Below are positions 32,911-44,599 of a stretch of 64,000 nucleotides of DNA, in pieces. The stretch spans positions 279,122,045 to 279,186,044 of the forward strand of contig NC_059072.1 of assembly GCF_020497125.1 (NCBI RefSeq), given 5' to 3'. Both the position numbers and the translations under genes were made by a program. The notes beneath the pieces were generated by a model that saw only the letters and a program-made list of their open reading frames with translations, searched no databases and was not told the origin of the DNA. The first letter of the stretch is position 1; each line of letters begins with the position of its first letter. This stretch comes from Mauremys mutica (lineage: Eukaryota; Chordata; Testudines; Geoemydidae).

Positions 32911-33452
32911 CTGCGGCTCTTTCACGAACTGCCCCGGCTTCCCCCTCACAGAGGCTGGCGCAGATTAGGCGGTGAAAGAAAAAGACTAGGGACGACATGT
33001 TCTCGGAACTGATGGCCTGCTCCAGAGCCGAGGCGGCCGAGCAGAGACAGTGGAGGGAGACCCTATGTCAGCACCAGCGCTCACACAGCGAACGGGAGGA
33101 CAGGTGGCGGCAGGAAGACCAGCAGGCGACTGAAACGCTGCTTGGGCTAATGAGGGAGCAAACGGACACGCTCCGGCGCCTTGTAGATGTTCTGCAGGAC
33201 CGCAGGCAGGAGGAGAGAGCCCCCCTGAACTGTATCTGCAACCGCCCTCCCCCGCCACAAAGTCCTGTCCCCCCTCACCCAAAATCACAAGAAGGAGGGG
33301 CGCTAGGGGCCGTGAAAACTGTCACTCCACCCCAGCAGAGCGCTCATGTACCAAACAGCTCTCATGCCATAAATTTTGAGAAGTGCTTCCCTTCCTGGAT
33401 CACCCAGTCCCAAATCCAAGTTTCATCCCCCCACTGTGTAGTTGAGTATTAA
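32911..33452 (+). pseudogene. Harbinger C Myb/SANT-like protein, exon 2, broken
   Basis: Begins after the CAG acceptor ending at 32910, in the phase expected from exon 1. Codon TGA at 32973-32975 (CGA, Arg, in copy B) stops it after AQIRR. A one-base deletion near 33268 later shifts the frame, replacing the normal RRLSFPKF end with an unrelated tail. The helical region (EDRWRQEDQQATETLLGL) is otherwise preserved. Confidence 0.8.
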
Positions 33453-33619
33453 GAGTAGTTTGTTGTTATTCACTGTTTCCGTCACGTTTTCCTTGTCAGA
33501 AGACTTTGTGTGAAGGGGGGGAGGGGTTTTTTAATTGCATAGGACAGCCTCCATTACCAGGGTACAGACTTGGGGGCAGGATCAACAGCAGGACACACAC
33601 AGACTGCAGTCACTAGGCA

Positions 33620-34085
33620 CCAGGGTCAGTCTGTGAGGTGTATGCTGCCCCGGGTCAGTCTGTGAGGTGTATGCTGCCCCAGGGTCCTAGCGCCTGCCAT
33701 CCACAAATGTCAAGGCAGGCTGCCCTTACCATGCCCTTCCACCCTAGCCACGAGCCTCTCCGATGCCCTGAGCCCCAGCAAGAGCCCTCATCCACGGACA
33801 CATACTCACTCTTCCTACACACCCCTCACCCCTTCCTACGCCCCAACCCCCAGCCCAGAGCCTGCATCCAAACTCCGTCCCAAAGACGGCACCCCTCACC
33901 CCTTCCTGCAAACCCACCCCTTCCTGCACACCCACCTGGAACCGTCCTCCCCCCAGAGACCGCTGTAGGAGCAGGAGCCTGTCATTCCTCTACTGTAGAA
34001 GCGGTCTGTACATCAGTGCACACCGTACCCACCACAGTCTGCGTCCATGTTTCAACCCTTGAACAGGAATTCATAATTAAAGAAA
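33620..34085. repeat. Copy C intergenic region with tandem and duplicated segments
   Basis: A tandem pair gggtcagtctgtgaggtgta (units at about 33627 and 33654) precedes a Pro/Cys-poor C-rich insert (33740-33930) with repeated cccctcaccccttcct blocks. Then a decayed second copy of the Myb 3' end (aaccgtcctccccc, ggagcctgtcattcct) and a variant polyadenylation signal ATTAAA at 34076-34081. The long plus-strand frame here is not a gene. Confidence 0.5.
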
Positions 34086-34236
34086 ACTTTGTTAATAATC
34101 AGTGTTCCATTAAATTTATTTTAAAACGTGTGTTGGAAGGGGGGAAACCTGGAGAACGGGGTATGTAACCGCAGATCGAAGTCAACAGTCACTGAAACAG
34201 GCTCAGGTTCAGCTTCTCTGTAAATCAACTGGAGAG

Positions 34237-35520
34237 TCATAGGTTACCCTGCTCTCTGAGGAACCTAGCTTTCAAAGCCTCCCGGATGCACAGCGCTTCC
34301 CGCTGGGATCTTCTATCGGCACGGCTGTCTGGCTGAGCGTAATCAGCAGCCAGGCGATTTGCCTCAACCTCCCATCCCGCCATAAAGGTCTCCCCCTTGC
34401 TCTCACAGAGATTGTGGAGCACACAGCAAGCAGCAATAACAACGGGGATATTTTTTTCGCTGAGGTCCGAGCGAGTCAGTAAGTTCCGCCATCTCCCCTT
34501 GAGACATCCGAAAGTACACTCCACCACCATTCTGCACTTGCTCAGCCGGTAGTTGAAGAGCTCCTTCTCACTGTCCAAGGCGCCTGTATAGGGTTTCATG
34601 AGCCAGGGCATTAGCGGGTAGGCTGGGTCCCCGAGGATCACTGTAGGCATCTGCACATCCCCAACCGTTATTTTGTGGTCTGGGAAGAAAATACCTGCCT
34701 AGAGGCGTTTAAACAGACCAATGTTCCTGAACACACGCGCGTCATGAACCTTGCCCGGCCACCCGACGTAGATGTTGGTAAAATGTCCCCTATGGTCCAC
34801 CAGTGCTTGCAGCACCATAGAAAAGTAGCCCTTTCGGTTAATGTACTCGCTGGACTGGTGGGCCGGTCCCAGGATAGGGATGTGAGTCCCATCTATAGCC
34901 CCACCGCAGTTTGGGAATCCCATCGCGCCGAAGCCATCTATGACGACCTGGACGTTTCCCAGGGTCACTACCTTTGAGAGCAGTTGCTCAACGATTGCGT
35001 GGGCTACTTGAATCACAGCAAGCCCTACGGTAGATTTGCCCACGCCAAAGTGGTTCGCTACTGACTGGTAGCTGTCTGGCGTTGCAAGTTTCCAGAGGGC
35101 TATGGCCACTCGCTTCTGCACAGTCAGGGCTGCTCGCATCCGGGTGTCCTGGCGCTTCAGGGCAGGGGACAGCAAGTCACAGAGTTCAAGGAAAGTGCCC
35201 TTACGCATCCTGAAGTTTCGCAGCCACTGTGATTCATCCCAGACCTGCAGCACTATGCGGTCCCACCAGTCCGTGCTTGTTTCCCGGGCCCAGAATCGCC
35301 GTTCCACACCATGAGCTTGACCCATTGCGACCATGATCTCCACTGCGCGGCATACCCTGCTTTGTGAGAGGTCTGCGCCACTCTGTGACTTCCTGTCCTC
35401 ATCGCGCTGACGGAGCCTCCTCGCCCGATTTCTCAGCAGCTGACTGTGGAAGAGGTGGACGATAAGGTGCGAGGAGTTGACAACGGCTATAAGTGCAGCG
35501 ATGATCGCAGCGGGCTCCAT
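34237..35520 (-). CDS. Harbinger C DDE nuclease (one nonsense codon)
   Basis: 427 codons from MEPAAIIAAL, the same length as copy B with no frameshift. Catalytic residues are Asp210 (GGAIDGTHI), Asp298 (ILGDPAYPL) and Glu334 (VVECTFGCLKGRW; the usual Ala and Arg near the Glu read Thr and Cys). The sole stop is codon 274, TAG at 34701-34699, where copy B has Gln (CAG). The N-terminal ETSTDWWDRIVLQVWDESQW is intact. Convergent with the Myb gene. Confidence 0.92.
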
Positions 35521-35901
35521 GCTCGCAGTGCTGTGGCGTCCGAGCTGTAACCGACCAGAGAATGGCGCGAACAGATTTCCCGCCGGCGCTTTCAAGGAGA
35601 GAGGGCGGGAGTGACGGTTGAATGATGACAGTTACCCAAAACCACCCTCGACACATTTTTTCCCCCAGCAGGCATTGGGGGCTGTACCCAGAATTCCAAT
35701 GGGCAGCGGGGACTGCGGGAACTGTGGGATAGCTTCCCACAGTGCACCGCTTCCAAAGTCGACGCTGGCCCCATTACTGTGGACTCAGACAGTCGAATTA
35801 GTGTATTTAGTGTGGATACACAAATTCGACTTCATAAGGTCGATTCCACAAATTCGAATTAAGTAGATTCGAAATAGTCTTGTAGTGTAGACGTACCCTG
35901 A

Positions 35902-37040
35902 GTGATCTAATATAAGCTATATATTTCTATTGAACCTAACACCATCATCTGAATGACAGCTAATTTTATAAAATTATGTTTTTGTTTTGTTTTGTTTCAA
36001 AAAAACACCTAGAATCCACCCCTCTCATTCACATTAGAGCTGGGAAAAATATTTAGACTGAAACTTTGTGTGGCAACATATGCAGATTTGGAAACTACTA
36101 AATATTTCACATTTTCATGGTGATTTTGTCAAATTGTTTTGGAAAATAACAAAAATAATCTGGTTTTGTTTCAACACTTGCAAAATTAAATGTTTAATTT
36201 TTTTTCCATTCAAAACACTTTGGTTTCAATATTTTCTTTTTTTAAAATAAAAAACATATAAATCTAACTGTTGCTGTAATCAAAATAAAACATTTAATTC
36301 AACCGAAAACAATTTATTCTCAACTTTTTGATTTGCCAAAAAATTTAAAAATGTCCCCAAATGATTTTTTTCCTTTAAAAAATTGCCATCAAACTGAAAA
36401 ATCCATTTGTCTAGCCCTATTTTGGAGCACTCTTTCCTCATTTATTTACTGTATTCTTTGCTTTCAGCTGCTCCCCGAGAAGGGATATCACCAGGCTTCC
36501 GCCAACATCAGCCAGAGAAGGCTGTGTGTGAAAAGATGAATTTTGCATTATGCCTTAAAGCAGTCAGCTTGGACTCACCCTGATCTCTTGCTCTATAGAG
36601 TCCCACAGCCCAGGGTCCTCAACTGAAAACACCCTTTCAATAGACTAGAAAAATTTTACTCTGGGCTCTGTTAATGACAGCATCCCTGAATAGTTGGTGT
36701 GGTAGGCCATGGAAGGAGAGATTAGTCCTGCTTCTCCACTGCCTAGCAACTTGTGTAGTTATTTATCCATTTCCCATTGACCTCTTTCTATCTGTTCCAC
36801 AGACACACTTTCCTCTGAAACAACCCTAAGGAACCTTGCCATGGCCCTACTTATCTCTGTCCAACTGCTAATGTCGTCTAACTCCTGGATTGTGTTTGTG
36901 CACATGGAGCTATATGGGAGGAGAGTCAAAAGAAACCAGTTAGGAGAAGGAGGCTTGCAAGGTCCTCAGCTGTGTGAATATCCTTAGCCCAGGTTCACTG
37001 AGCATTTGCAAACAAGGGCTGAAGTTCACAAATGCATAGA
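35902..37040. other. Non-coding AT-rich interval
   Basis: AT-rich with diffuse self-complementary tttt/aaaa motifs (36030-36420), probably a very old or low-complexity repeat. No gene. Confidence 0.45.
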
Positions 37041-37116
37041 GGACCTGATCCAAAGTCAAGATTCAAAGTCCATTGAAGATACCCACTGACTTCAGTGGGC
37101 TTTGGATCAGGCCCTA
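37041..37116. repeat. Short fold-back element (CCTGATCC family)
   Basis: A palindrome of about 76 bases: acctgatccaaagt on the left, ttcagtgggctttggatcag on the right. Related palindromes lie at 60814-60887 and 62301-62376. Confidence 0.6.
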
Positions 37117-37933
37117 GAACTTCAACTCCAGGCTTATTTTAAATGAGTCTAATGTTCAAAGATGAAATAATTCTAGTTTCAATCATTTTTTGGATATTTA
37201 AGCTGAGTTCTCAGACTTTGTGGATGGATAAGCAGTGGCACTGCCTTTCAGCCAGTGTGTAGCCAATGCATTAAACATCATGCTGGGACAATAGATTTAA
37301 TCTGAACTACTGATATTTTGGTTAAAGGCTGATAATTAATATTGTATTTTAAAATTTCCATTAGGTACATACTTAAATCTCTAACAATGAGTCTGAAACT
37401 TACTCCTGGGTGTTAATTCAGTAAAAATGTGTTGCCACTTTGTAATGGTTCCCAATCTCAGTTTATCTACAATTAGCTTAGTTTAACTTTAATGCTGCAG
37501 AGAAAAACTGTAACCATCTGGCAAACAGATGCTAGAATTTTGTAAGTATCAGTTAGCGGCAGCAAGATGGGAGTAGGTGAGGAAACGTAAGGGAGAGAGA
37601 CCTGCAGAGTTAGAGTGAATAGAGTAGTCAAGAAATGTCTCTTACTGTGATCTTACTGACTGAGCCACCACTATCATATCATCTACCCTTCTGCTACTGA
37701 TGAGAGATTGATAGGATTTTACAGTTTTAATTATGGTCAGTGCTGCTTAAGATAACACCTGCAGAAAGATTTTTAATTCTTCTCAGTACTGCTGCTTTAC
37801 AGTTCATCCTGATCTCTCAGCTGCTTGTTCAGTAGCTGAAACAAAGAAAGATAGGGTAGTGCTATGTGTTGTTCACTAATCTCAATGACTTAATAGACTG
37901 CAAACTAGCACTGGAATCCTGCTGCATGGCAGG
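37117..37933. other. Non-coding interval
   Basis: No gene or named repeat seen. Confidence 0.45.
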
Positions 37934-38400
37934 TGTGATAAATGGAGGGGGGCAGGAGTAGCTCCCTTTTATGGACACCCAGCTAGCCAGTAGCTATAAA
38001 ATCCCTCTTAGTAGCTGTTCCCTAATTGCTCTACCTGTAAAGGGTTAAAAAGTCTCACTGCTATGCATAGGTAAAAGGAAGTAAAAGTGGGCACCTGGCC
38101 AAGAACCAATAGGAAGTCTGGAACTTTTTAAAATTGAAACAAGACTCCCTTTTTGTCTGTCTGTGGTTGTTCCAGGGGAGAGGCAGACAGGGAGCAGTTA
38201 TGCTGTAAGAAGCTTGGGCCAGTTATGAAAAATCATCAGTACCATACCTAGAAACTATTCATCTAAAACCCCAGATATGTAAGTAGATCAGGAAATGTCT
38301 AGAAGACTTGATTAGATTTATCCCTTTTATTTCTTTATGGCTTGTGGATTCCTCTGTGCTAACCTCACTTCATTCTGCTCTAGCTAAAATTTCTGGATGG
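37934..38400 (+). mobile_element. Probable solo LTR (endogenous retrovirus type)
   Basis: Starts TGTGATAAATGG, with a TATA-like tataaaatccctctt at about 37997, a CCAAT-like element (aaccaatagg) near 38105 and a T-rich ctttttgtctgtctg block, arranged as in a retroviral LTR. No internal coding sequence follows. The right end is not identified. Confidence 0.45.
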
Positions 38401-38668
38401 TTTGGAGATATACAGTGCATTGCAGGAAATCTAACTTCAGAGTAACAAAGCTATGAATAATATGAAATGGTCCACCTCAATAAGATAAAGCCTTAATCTC
38501 TTTTCAGAGTTCAAATGATAAAGAACTCATAGTAACAAATGCAATATGAGCATCAAAAAACCTGCTAGGGATCCATCCAGGCTGTTGGACAACGAGTGTT
38601 TATAGTAGATAGTAAAAATAGTACTGGAACTAGGGGCATTGATATTAACTTCTCCCTTGCTTCTAAAT

Positions 38669-39002
38669 CAGGGATCGGCAAACTTTGGCATGCGGCCTCC
38701 CAGGGTAAGAACCCTGGCGGGCTGGGCCGGTTTGTTTACCTGCAGCATCTGCAGGTTGGGCCGATCACGGCTCCCACTGGCTGCAGTTCGCTGCTCCAGG
38801 CCAATGGGGGCTGTGGGAAGTGGTGTGGCTGAGGGATGTGCTGGCCATGGCTTCTTGCAGCCCCCATTTACCTGGAGCGGCAAACCACGGCCAGTGGAAG
38901 CCGTGATCAGCTGAACCTGCAGATGCAGCAGGTAAACAAACCGGCCCAGCCCGACAGAGTGCTTACCCTGGCGGGCTGTGGGCCAAAGGTTGCCAATCCC
39001 TG
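38669..39002. mobile_element. hAT-type MITE, complete
   Basis: A 334-base element with terminal inverted repeats cagggatcggcaaactttgg and the complement of ccaaaggttgccaatccctg, flanked by the 8-base target copies ttctaaat (38661-38668) and ttctagat (39003-39010), 7 of 8 identical. The GC-rich interior is itself an inverted repeat (the cggctcccactgg block against ccagtggaagccg). Fragments of the family lie at 10901 and 56892. Confidence 0.88.
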
Positions 39003-39159
39003 TTCTAGATGCTTTCTACTCTACTTTGATTATTATATCAATCTTATCTGGGTTGTGACTCAGAAAGCTAGACTTCATTTATGTCCATATCTCTGTGAGG
39101 CATTGGGTTCATTGTTTAAGCAACAAGAATGATGCCTATGTTTGAAATGTAGCACTGGG

Positions 39160-39331
39160 AACAGGTCTACAGCTTCACCCTTAGACATAGCTACCACCTC
39201 TTGCAGGAGGTGGATCAACTACCCCAATGGGAGCTCTCCCGTCGGCATATTAGTGTCTTCACTGAAGTGCTACAGAGCCACAGCTGCCCCAGTGTAACTG
39301 CACTGCTGCAGTTCTTTAAGTGTAGACCTGG
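39160..39331. mobile_element. Harbinger-type MITE, degraded
   Basis: The left end acaggtctacagcttcaccc and right end ttaagtgtagacctg are inverted. The interior has tctcccgtcggcatattagt, a motif of turtle Harbinger MITEs as I remember them. No clear target duplication. Confidence 0.5.
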
Positions 39332-39339
39332 GTGTTATC

Positions 39340-40740
39340 AGCAGGTTGAAAATTTTCCATTGAAACCTTTTAATTGATGAAAAATTGTGGTTTTGACCAA
39401 ACAAAATCTTTCATGGAAAGTATGATTTCCTCAATATTTTTTTTTTAATTTTTCGCTGGAAAGCCAAAATCCCCAAACTGAACATTGTTGACAAATATTT
39501 TCCATTGTTTGATAGCTTTCAGTTTTCATTTGCTAAAATCATGAAAACATGGTTTACAGCTTTTTGATGAAAAATTATAATTTTTCCCCTAAGAATAAAT
39601 CCCCTAAGAATAGTATGCGTGGCTGTATGAAATGTCAGTAAAAGAGCTAGGTGGAGAACTAGGTTCAAGTTCCTGGTCCGAGTGGGGCAGAGCAGGAGCT
39701 TGAACCTAGTTCTCCCATATCCCAAGTGAGTACCCTGAACACCGGGACATTGGTTATTCTCTCCTTCCTGGTTTTGAACAAAAATTCTATCCTGGATGAA
39801 TGTTTTCAATCAACGTTTAATCAAAATGGTACATTCCTGCACAAGAGCTTCAGTTTCCATGAATCAGCACTTTTCAACGACAAAGTGGAGTCAAAAATTT
39901 GCTAACTCCTCTGGTCTTTAAGTATGTAAGTCTCTGTGGTCATATGAAGTGTCTACATAGCAATGGAATTAAATCTAAGATGAGGCAATGGAGACAAGGA
40001 CAAATTATCCCCTGTTTTACAACCTCTGAAGTCTTAAGAAAGGAATGGGGTTTATATACAGTTTTGTACTGTGAGCCACCAGGTATCTGCATTTTTTTAT
40101 AAGATTAATACGAGAGAACAGAGAAAGAAAAACAGAATTGTTGCTGTGATTTCCAAAATCTTCTGTGTTTCAGTATCATTTATGCTTTCCAAACTCAAGG
40201 CAATACCCTTCTAAAAATACTAATATTATGATGTGATTATAGATTACATTAATTTTCAGGTTGACTATAGGAGTTTGCAACCATATAATTATTCAGAACT
40301 ATTGTAAAATATGAATCAATAGTTAATTAGATAAAAAGTTACTTCTACAATAAAATGAATTCATACCAAAAGGGAAGAAAAGCTATTTTAAAATTATTCT
40401 ACCTGTCTTTTTTGGAACCTTTTGAAATTGATTTTTGAGTTTGAAAGTCTCCTGATTAACTGTTTACCCATTCAAAAACATATTTGTTGTTGGTAAGTAA
40501 CTGCCACCCACTTTTCTGGAGCTTTATTATTTACTGGTACATATAATGAAAGTAAAGATGGGCTCGTGGGTAAAGCTGATCAAAACTAGGAATTTCTAAT
40601 TCACTGGAAACTTGGACATTTTGAAATTTGGTTTCATTCCAATTTAGAAAGAACTCATTTTTTTTTAAAATTTTCCACAAACTGGAAATTCTGTAAAATT
40701 TTGTTTCAGAAATACCAACAGATAGAGAGGCAGCAGTTGT
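39340..40740. other. Non-coding, AT-rich repeats and fold-back fragment
   Basis: Diffuse AT-rich self-complementary sequence at 39350-39560 and 40560-40720. At 39645-39770 there is a fragment of the large fold-back family (gagaactaggttcaagttcc paired with ggagcttgaacctagttctc). No gene. Confidence 0.45.
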
Positions 40741-41134
40741 AGTGACCCAAACAGTGAAAGACACAGGGTACGTTTACACTACGGGATTATTCCGATTTTA
40801 CATAAATCGGTTTAGCAAAACAGATTGTATAAAATCGAGTGTGCGCGGCCACACTAAACACATTAAATCGGTGGAGTGCGTCCACGGTCCGAGGCTAGCG
40901 TCGATTTCTGGAGCATTGCACTGTGGGTAGCTATTCCGTAGCTATCCCATAGTTCCCACAGCCTCCCCTGCCCCTTGGAATTTCCGGGTTGAGATCCCAG
41001 TGCCTGATGGGGCAAAAATCATTGTCGCGGGTGGTTCTGGGTACATCCTCACCGCTCCCTCCCTGAAAGCAGCAGACAACCGTTTCGCGCCTTTTTTGCT
41101 TGGTGAACTGTGCAGACGCCATAGCACAGCAAGC

Positions 41135-42424
41135 GTGGACCCTGCTCAGCTCAATACCACAATCGTGGATGTTTTAAATACCTCGCGCACTCTCGTGCAG
41201 TATATGGTGAACCAGGACCTTCAAACCGAAGCGAGTAAGAGGCGGATACGGCAGCGCGGCGATGACAGTGATGAGGACGTGGACACAGAATTCTCTCAAA
41301 CCGCGGGCCCCTGCGCTTTGGAGATCCTGATGGTAATGGGGCAGATTCTATCCATTGAACGCCGATTTTGGGCCCGGGAAACAAGCACTGACTGGTGGGA
41401 CCGCATTGTGTTGCAGGTGTGGGACGATTCCCAGTGGCTGCGAAACTTTCGCATGCGTAAGGGCACTTTCATGGAACTTTGTGACTTGCTTGCCCCTGCC
41501 CTGAAATGCCATAATACCAAGATGAGAGCAGCCCTCACAGTAGAGAAGCGAGTGGCGATATCCCTGTGGAAGCTTGCAACGCCAGACAGCTACCGGTCAG
41601 TCGGGAATCAATTTGGAGTTGGAAAATCTACTGTGGGGGCTGCTGTGATGCAAGTAGCCAAAGCAATCACTAAGCTGCTGCTATGAAAGGTTGTGACTCT
41701 GAGAAACGTGCAGGCCATAGTGGATGGCTTTGCTGCACTGGGATTCCCTAACTGTGGGGGGGCGATAGATGGAACCCATATCCCTATCTTGGCACTGGAG
41801 CGCCAGGGCACCCAGTACGTAAACCGGAAGGGGTACTTTTCAATGGTGCTGCAAGCACTGGTGGATCACAAGGGACGTTTCACAAACATCCACGTGGGAT
41901 GGCCAGGGAGGGTTCATGACGCTCGCATATTCAGAAGCACTACTCTGTTTAAACGGCTGCAGCAAGGGAATTACTTCCCAGACCAGAAAATAACAGTTGG
42001 GGAGGTTGAAATGCCTGTCGTTATCCTGGGGGACCCAGCCTACCCCTTGATGCCATGGCTCATGAAGCCATACACAGGCAGCCTGGACAGTGGTCAGGAT
42101 CTGTTCAATTACAGGCTGAGCAAGTGCAGAATGGTGGTGGAATGTGCATTTGGCCGTTTAAAGGCGCGCTGGCGGACATTACTGACTCGCTCAGACCTCA
42201 GCCAAACCAATGTCCCCTATGTTATTGCTGCTTGCTGTATTCTCCACAATCTCTGTGAGAGTAAGGGGGAGACCTTTATGGCGGGGTGGGAGGCTGAGGC
42301 AAATCACCTGGCCACTGATTACGCGCAGCCAGACACCAGGGAGATTAGAAGAGCACACCAGGAAGCGGTGCGCATCAGAGAAGCTTTGAAAACGAGCTTC
42401 ATCAATGGCCAGGGTACAGTGTGA
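41135..42424 (+). CDS. Harbinger D DDE nuclease (one nonsense codon)
   Basis: About 430 codons. The family start MEPAQL reads VDPAQL here (GTG at 41135), so the normal start is lost, though an in-frame ATG exists upstream at 41000. It contains an acidic stretch (DDSDEDVDTE), ETSTDWWDRIVLQVWDDSQW, VGKSTVGAAVMQVA, and the DDE residues in GGAIDGTHI, ILGDPAYPL and VVECAFGRLKARW. One nonsense codon, TGA at 41684-41686, occurs where copies B and C have a different residue followed by KVVTL; a CGA origin is likely. No frameshift. AATAAA lies at 42519-42524. Confidence 0.92.
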
Positions 42425-42518
42425 CTGCTGTGTTTGTTGATGAACACCCAACCCCCTTGATTGACTCATTTCCTGTAAGCAACTCACCCTCCCCCTTCGA
42501 GTACAGCTTACTTATGCA

Positions 42519-42558
42519 AATAAAGTCACTCTCATTTAAAGATCATGAATTCTTTATT
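42519..42558. promoter_or_regulatory. Back-to-back convergent polyadenylation signals
   Basis: AATAAA on plus (42519-42524) serves the nuclease gene; AATAAA on minus (42558-42553) serves the Myb gene. They are 28 bases apart, so the two 3' ends abut or overlap. Confidence 0.6.
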
Positions 42559-42641
42559 AATTCATTATAAAAAGAGGGAGAGAAGTAAGGGTGTGGTTTG
42601 GGAGGAGGATAGGAAGGATGGAGAAGGCCATTAAAAAAATT

Positions 42642-43148
42642 TCACAGTAACGACAGCCTTCTGGTTGGGCTGTCCATGGGGGTGGAGTGGGTGGGTGCAC
42701 GGAGCCTCCCCCCACGCGTTCTTACACGTCTGGGTGAGGAGGATATGGAACATGGTGAGGGTTGAGGGTGGTTATACAGGGGCTGCAGCGGCACTCTGTG
42801 ATCCTGCTGCCGTTCCTGAAGCTCCACCAGACGCCGGAGCATGTCAGTTTGATCACGCAGCAGCCCCAGAGTTGCATCCCGCCACCGCTGATCTTCCTGC
42901 CGCCACCTCTGATTTTCCTGCCGGTCTTCCTGCCGCCACCTCTCATCTCTGGTGTCTCTCCTGTCCTCAAGTTCACTGGCATCTTTCCTGTAATTTGATA
43001 CCATGTCCTTCCACTCATTCAGATGAGCTCTTTCATTGTGTGTAACTTCCATAATATCCGAGAACATTTAATCTCTCGTCTTCTTTTTTCCTCCGCCTTA
43101 TCTGTGCTAGCCTTTGGGATGGAGGAGGGACGCTTGAAAAATTTGCAG
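42642..43148 (-). pseudogene. Harbinger D Myb/SANT-like protein, exon 2, frameshifted
   Basis: Follows a CAG acceptor (minus strand, ending at 43149). It begins in phase 1 with SQRLAQIRRRKK, then a one-base indel and an in-frame stop appear before MFSDIMEVTHNE. The remainder is open: an unusually Trp/Arg/Gln-rich helix with repeated RWRQED units (ERWRQEDRQENQRWRQED), then LGLLRDQTDMLRRLVEL and the terminus RRLSLL. Length differs from a whole number of codons by one base, consistent with one indel. Confidence 0.8.
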
Positions 43149-43358
43149 CTGCATGAGGGAGAGAAATATTTAAAAAGATACATTTTACAGAACAATGGTT
43201 ATACTCTTTGACAGTGAACAGCACTATTCACCTTACATAGCACATGTGATTTCCCTACAAGGTCGCATTTTTCATTTTAATAGTGAGTGCTTGCAGCTCT
43301 GGAGTTACAGATCTCACAGACACAGGTCCAGGCATCAGAATTCAGCTTGCATGCAGCC

Positions 43359-43947
43359 ATGGTAAGCCACTGTCTTTCGGCTTCTGCAGTGATTTACTCC
43401 TCCCCCCAATGCATGGCTAATACCACGCTAGCTCCCTGCTAATCAACACCCTTCCCACCCACCCACCCACTGCGTGGCTGGTAGCTTGGGGAAGATCGCC
43501 GGTGACCAAACACAAAAAAGATCATCGGCATTTCACTCCTCCCCTCCCCCCGCTTGGCTATGTGCAGGAAAGGTTTTTTTTTAAGCTGCTGCAGTCCACG
43601 AACCCAGTAGGAAAATGGCCATCCCCCTTACTTAAATTCCTAATTTTTAACCAGGTTATCCTGAACGATATCACTTTGCTGAGGATCACACAGCGAGATA
43701 AAGAACAGATGCTTCTTGAATGCCAGTAATCACCGGGGCATACGCTGCTATGCTTTGCCATGCAATGATACCTGATTACTTGCTACATGCATGGCGTGGT
43801 AAAGTGTCCGACCATGGTGGGCGGAACAAGGCTGCCTTGCCCAGAAACCTTCTGCAAAGGCTTCTGGAGTACCTACAGGAGCGCTTCATCGAGATGTCCC
43901 TGGAGGATTTCCTCTCAATCCCCGGACATGTTAGCAAACTTTTCTAA
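43359..43947 (+). pseudogene. Harbinger D third gene, nested antisense in Myb intron
   Basis: ATG (43359-43361) is immediately followed by the donor GTAAGC (43362-43367). The acceptor is CAG ending at 43654, preceded by CTAAT. The joined frame begins MVILNDITLLRITQRDKEQM. It then has a TAA where a Gln codon is expected (about 43727) and a one-base deletion near 43737. It resumes AYAAMLCHAMIPDYL, HGGRNKAALPRNLLQRLLEY and SIPGHVSKLF. The same architecture as copies B and C, on the nuclease strand. Confidence 0.62.
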
Positions 43948-44052
43948 GTAACTATACTGTCTGCGAATGCATCCCAAGTCCTCAGGGCAAATCAATCATT
44001 AAAAAACGCTTGCTTAAAAAACAATGTTTGCTATTTGCAAAGGTACACTCAC

Positions 44053-44599
44053 CAGAGGTCCCTTCCATGGCGTCATTGTCTGGGATAGTTGCTTGGGAGG
44101 GCTGGGAGGAGGGTAATTCCGTCAGGGTGAGAAAAAGCTCCTGGCTGCTGGGGCTCACGGAGTGCTGTGTGCTCTCTGCTAGGTCGTCCTCCTCTTCTTC
44201 ATCTTCCCCGTCCGCATAATCCTCAGACGTGGCAGAGATTACAACCCCCACCTCGGAATCCACAGTCAGGGGTGGGGTAGTTGTGGCGCAGCCACCTAAA
44301 ATTGCATGCAGCTCTGCATAGAAGCGGCATGTTTTTCGACCTGCCCCGGACCTTCCGTTTGCTTCTTTGGTTTTCTGGTAGGCTTGTCTGAGCTCCTTAA
44401 CTTTCACTCTGCACTGCACTGAGTCCCTGCTGTGGCCTTTATCCGTCATAGCCTTAGAAATTCTTTCAAATACTTTTTCATTTCATCTTTTGGAACGCAG
44501 TTCTGTTAGCACTGAATCCTCTCCCCATATAGCGATCAGATCCAGTACCTCCCGTGCAGTCCATGCTGGGGCTCTTTTTCGATTCTCAGGAGACTGCAT
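44053..44599 (-). pseudogene. Harbinger D Myb/SANT-like protein, exon 1 (one nonsense codon)
   Basis: From MQSPENRKRAPAW (ATG at 44599) through the Myb domain (AREVLDLIAIWGEDSVL, CRVKVKELRQAYQKTKEA, CRFYAELHAILGG) and a strongly acidic stretch (DGEDEEEEDD) to a GTGAGT donor (minus strand, GT at 44052-44051). The single break is TGA at 44485-44483 within RSKR-NEKVFERI. An in-frame extension upstream repeats SSAQVT twice; the usual ATG there reads ACG. Confidence 0.82.

Larger units (their letters stand above)
31087..35898. mobile_element. Harbinger copy C, complete, three genes
   Basis: A 4.8 kb element with the same gene order as copy B: Myb-like gene on plus, nuclease and third frame on minus. 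The left end gtcctggtctccactaggac and right end tagtgtagacgtaccc are imperfect inverted repeats. The flanking trinucleotides (TAT at 31084-31086, TGA at 35899-35901) do not match, so the target duplication has decayed or my left boundary is off by a base or two. Confidence 0.87.

Noticed and set aside
33638..34168. Plus-strand frame of 176 codons, Pro/His-rich
   Set aside because: Spans the non-coding duplicated region and C-rich insert of Harbinger C; absent from copies B and D.
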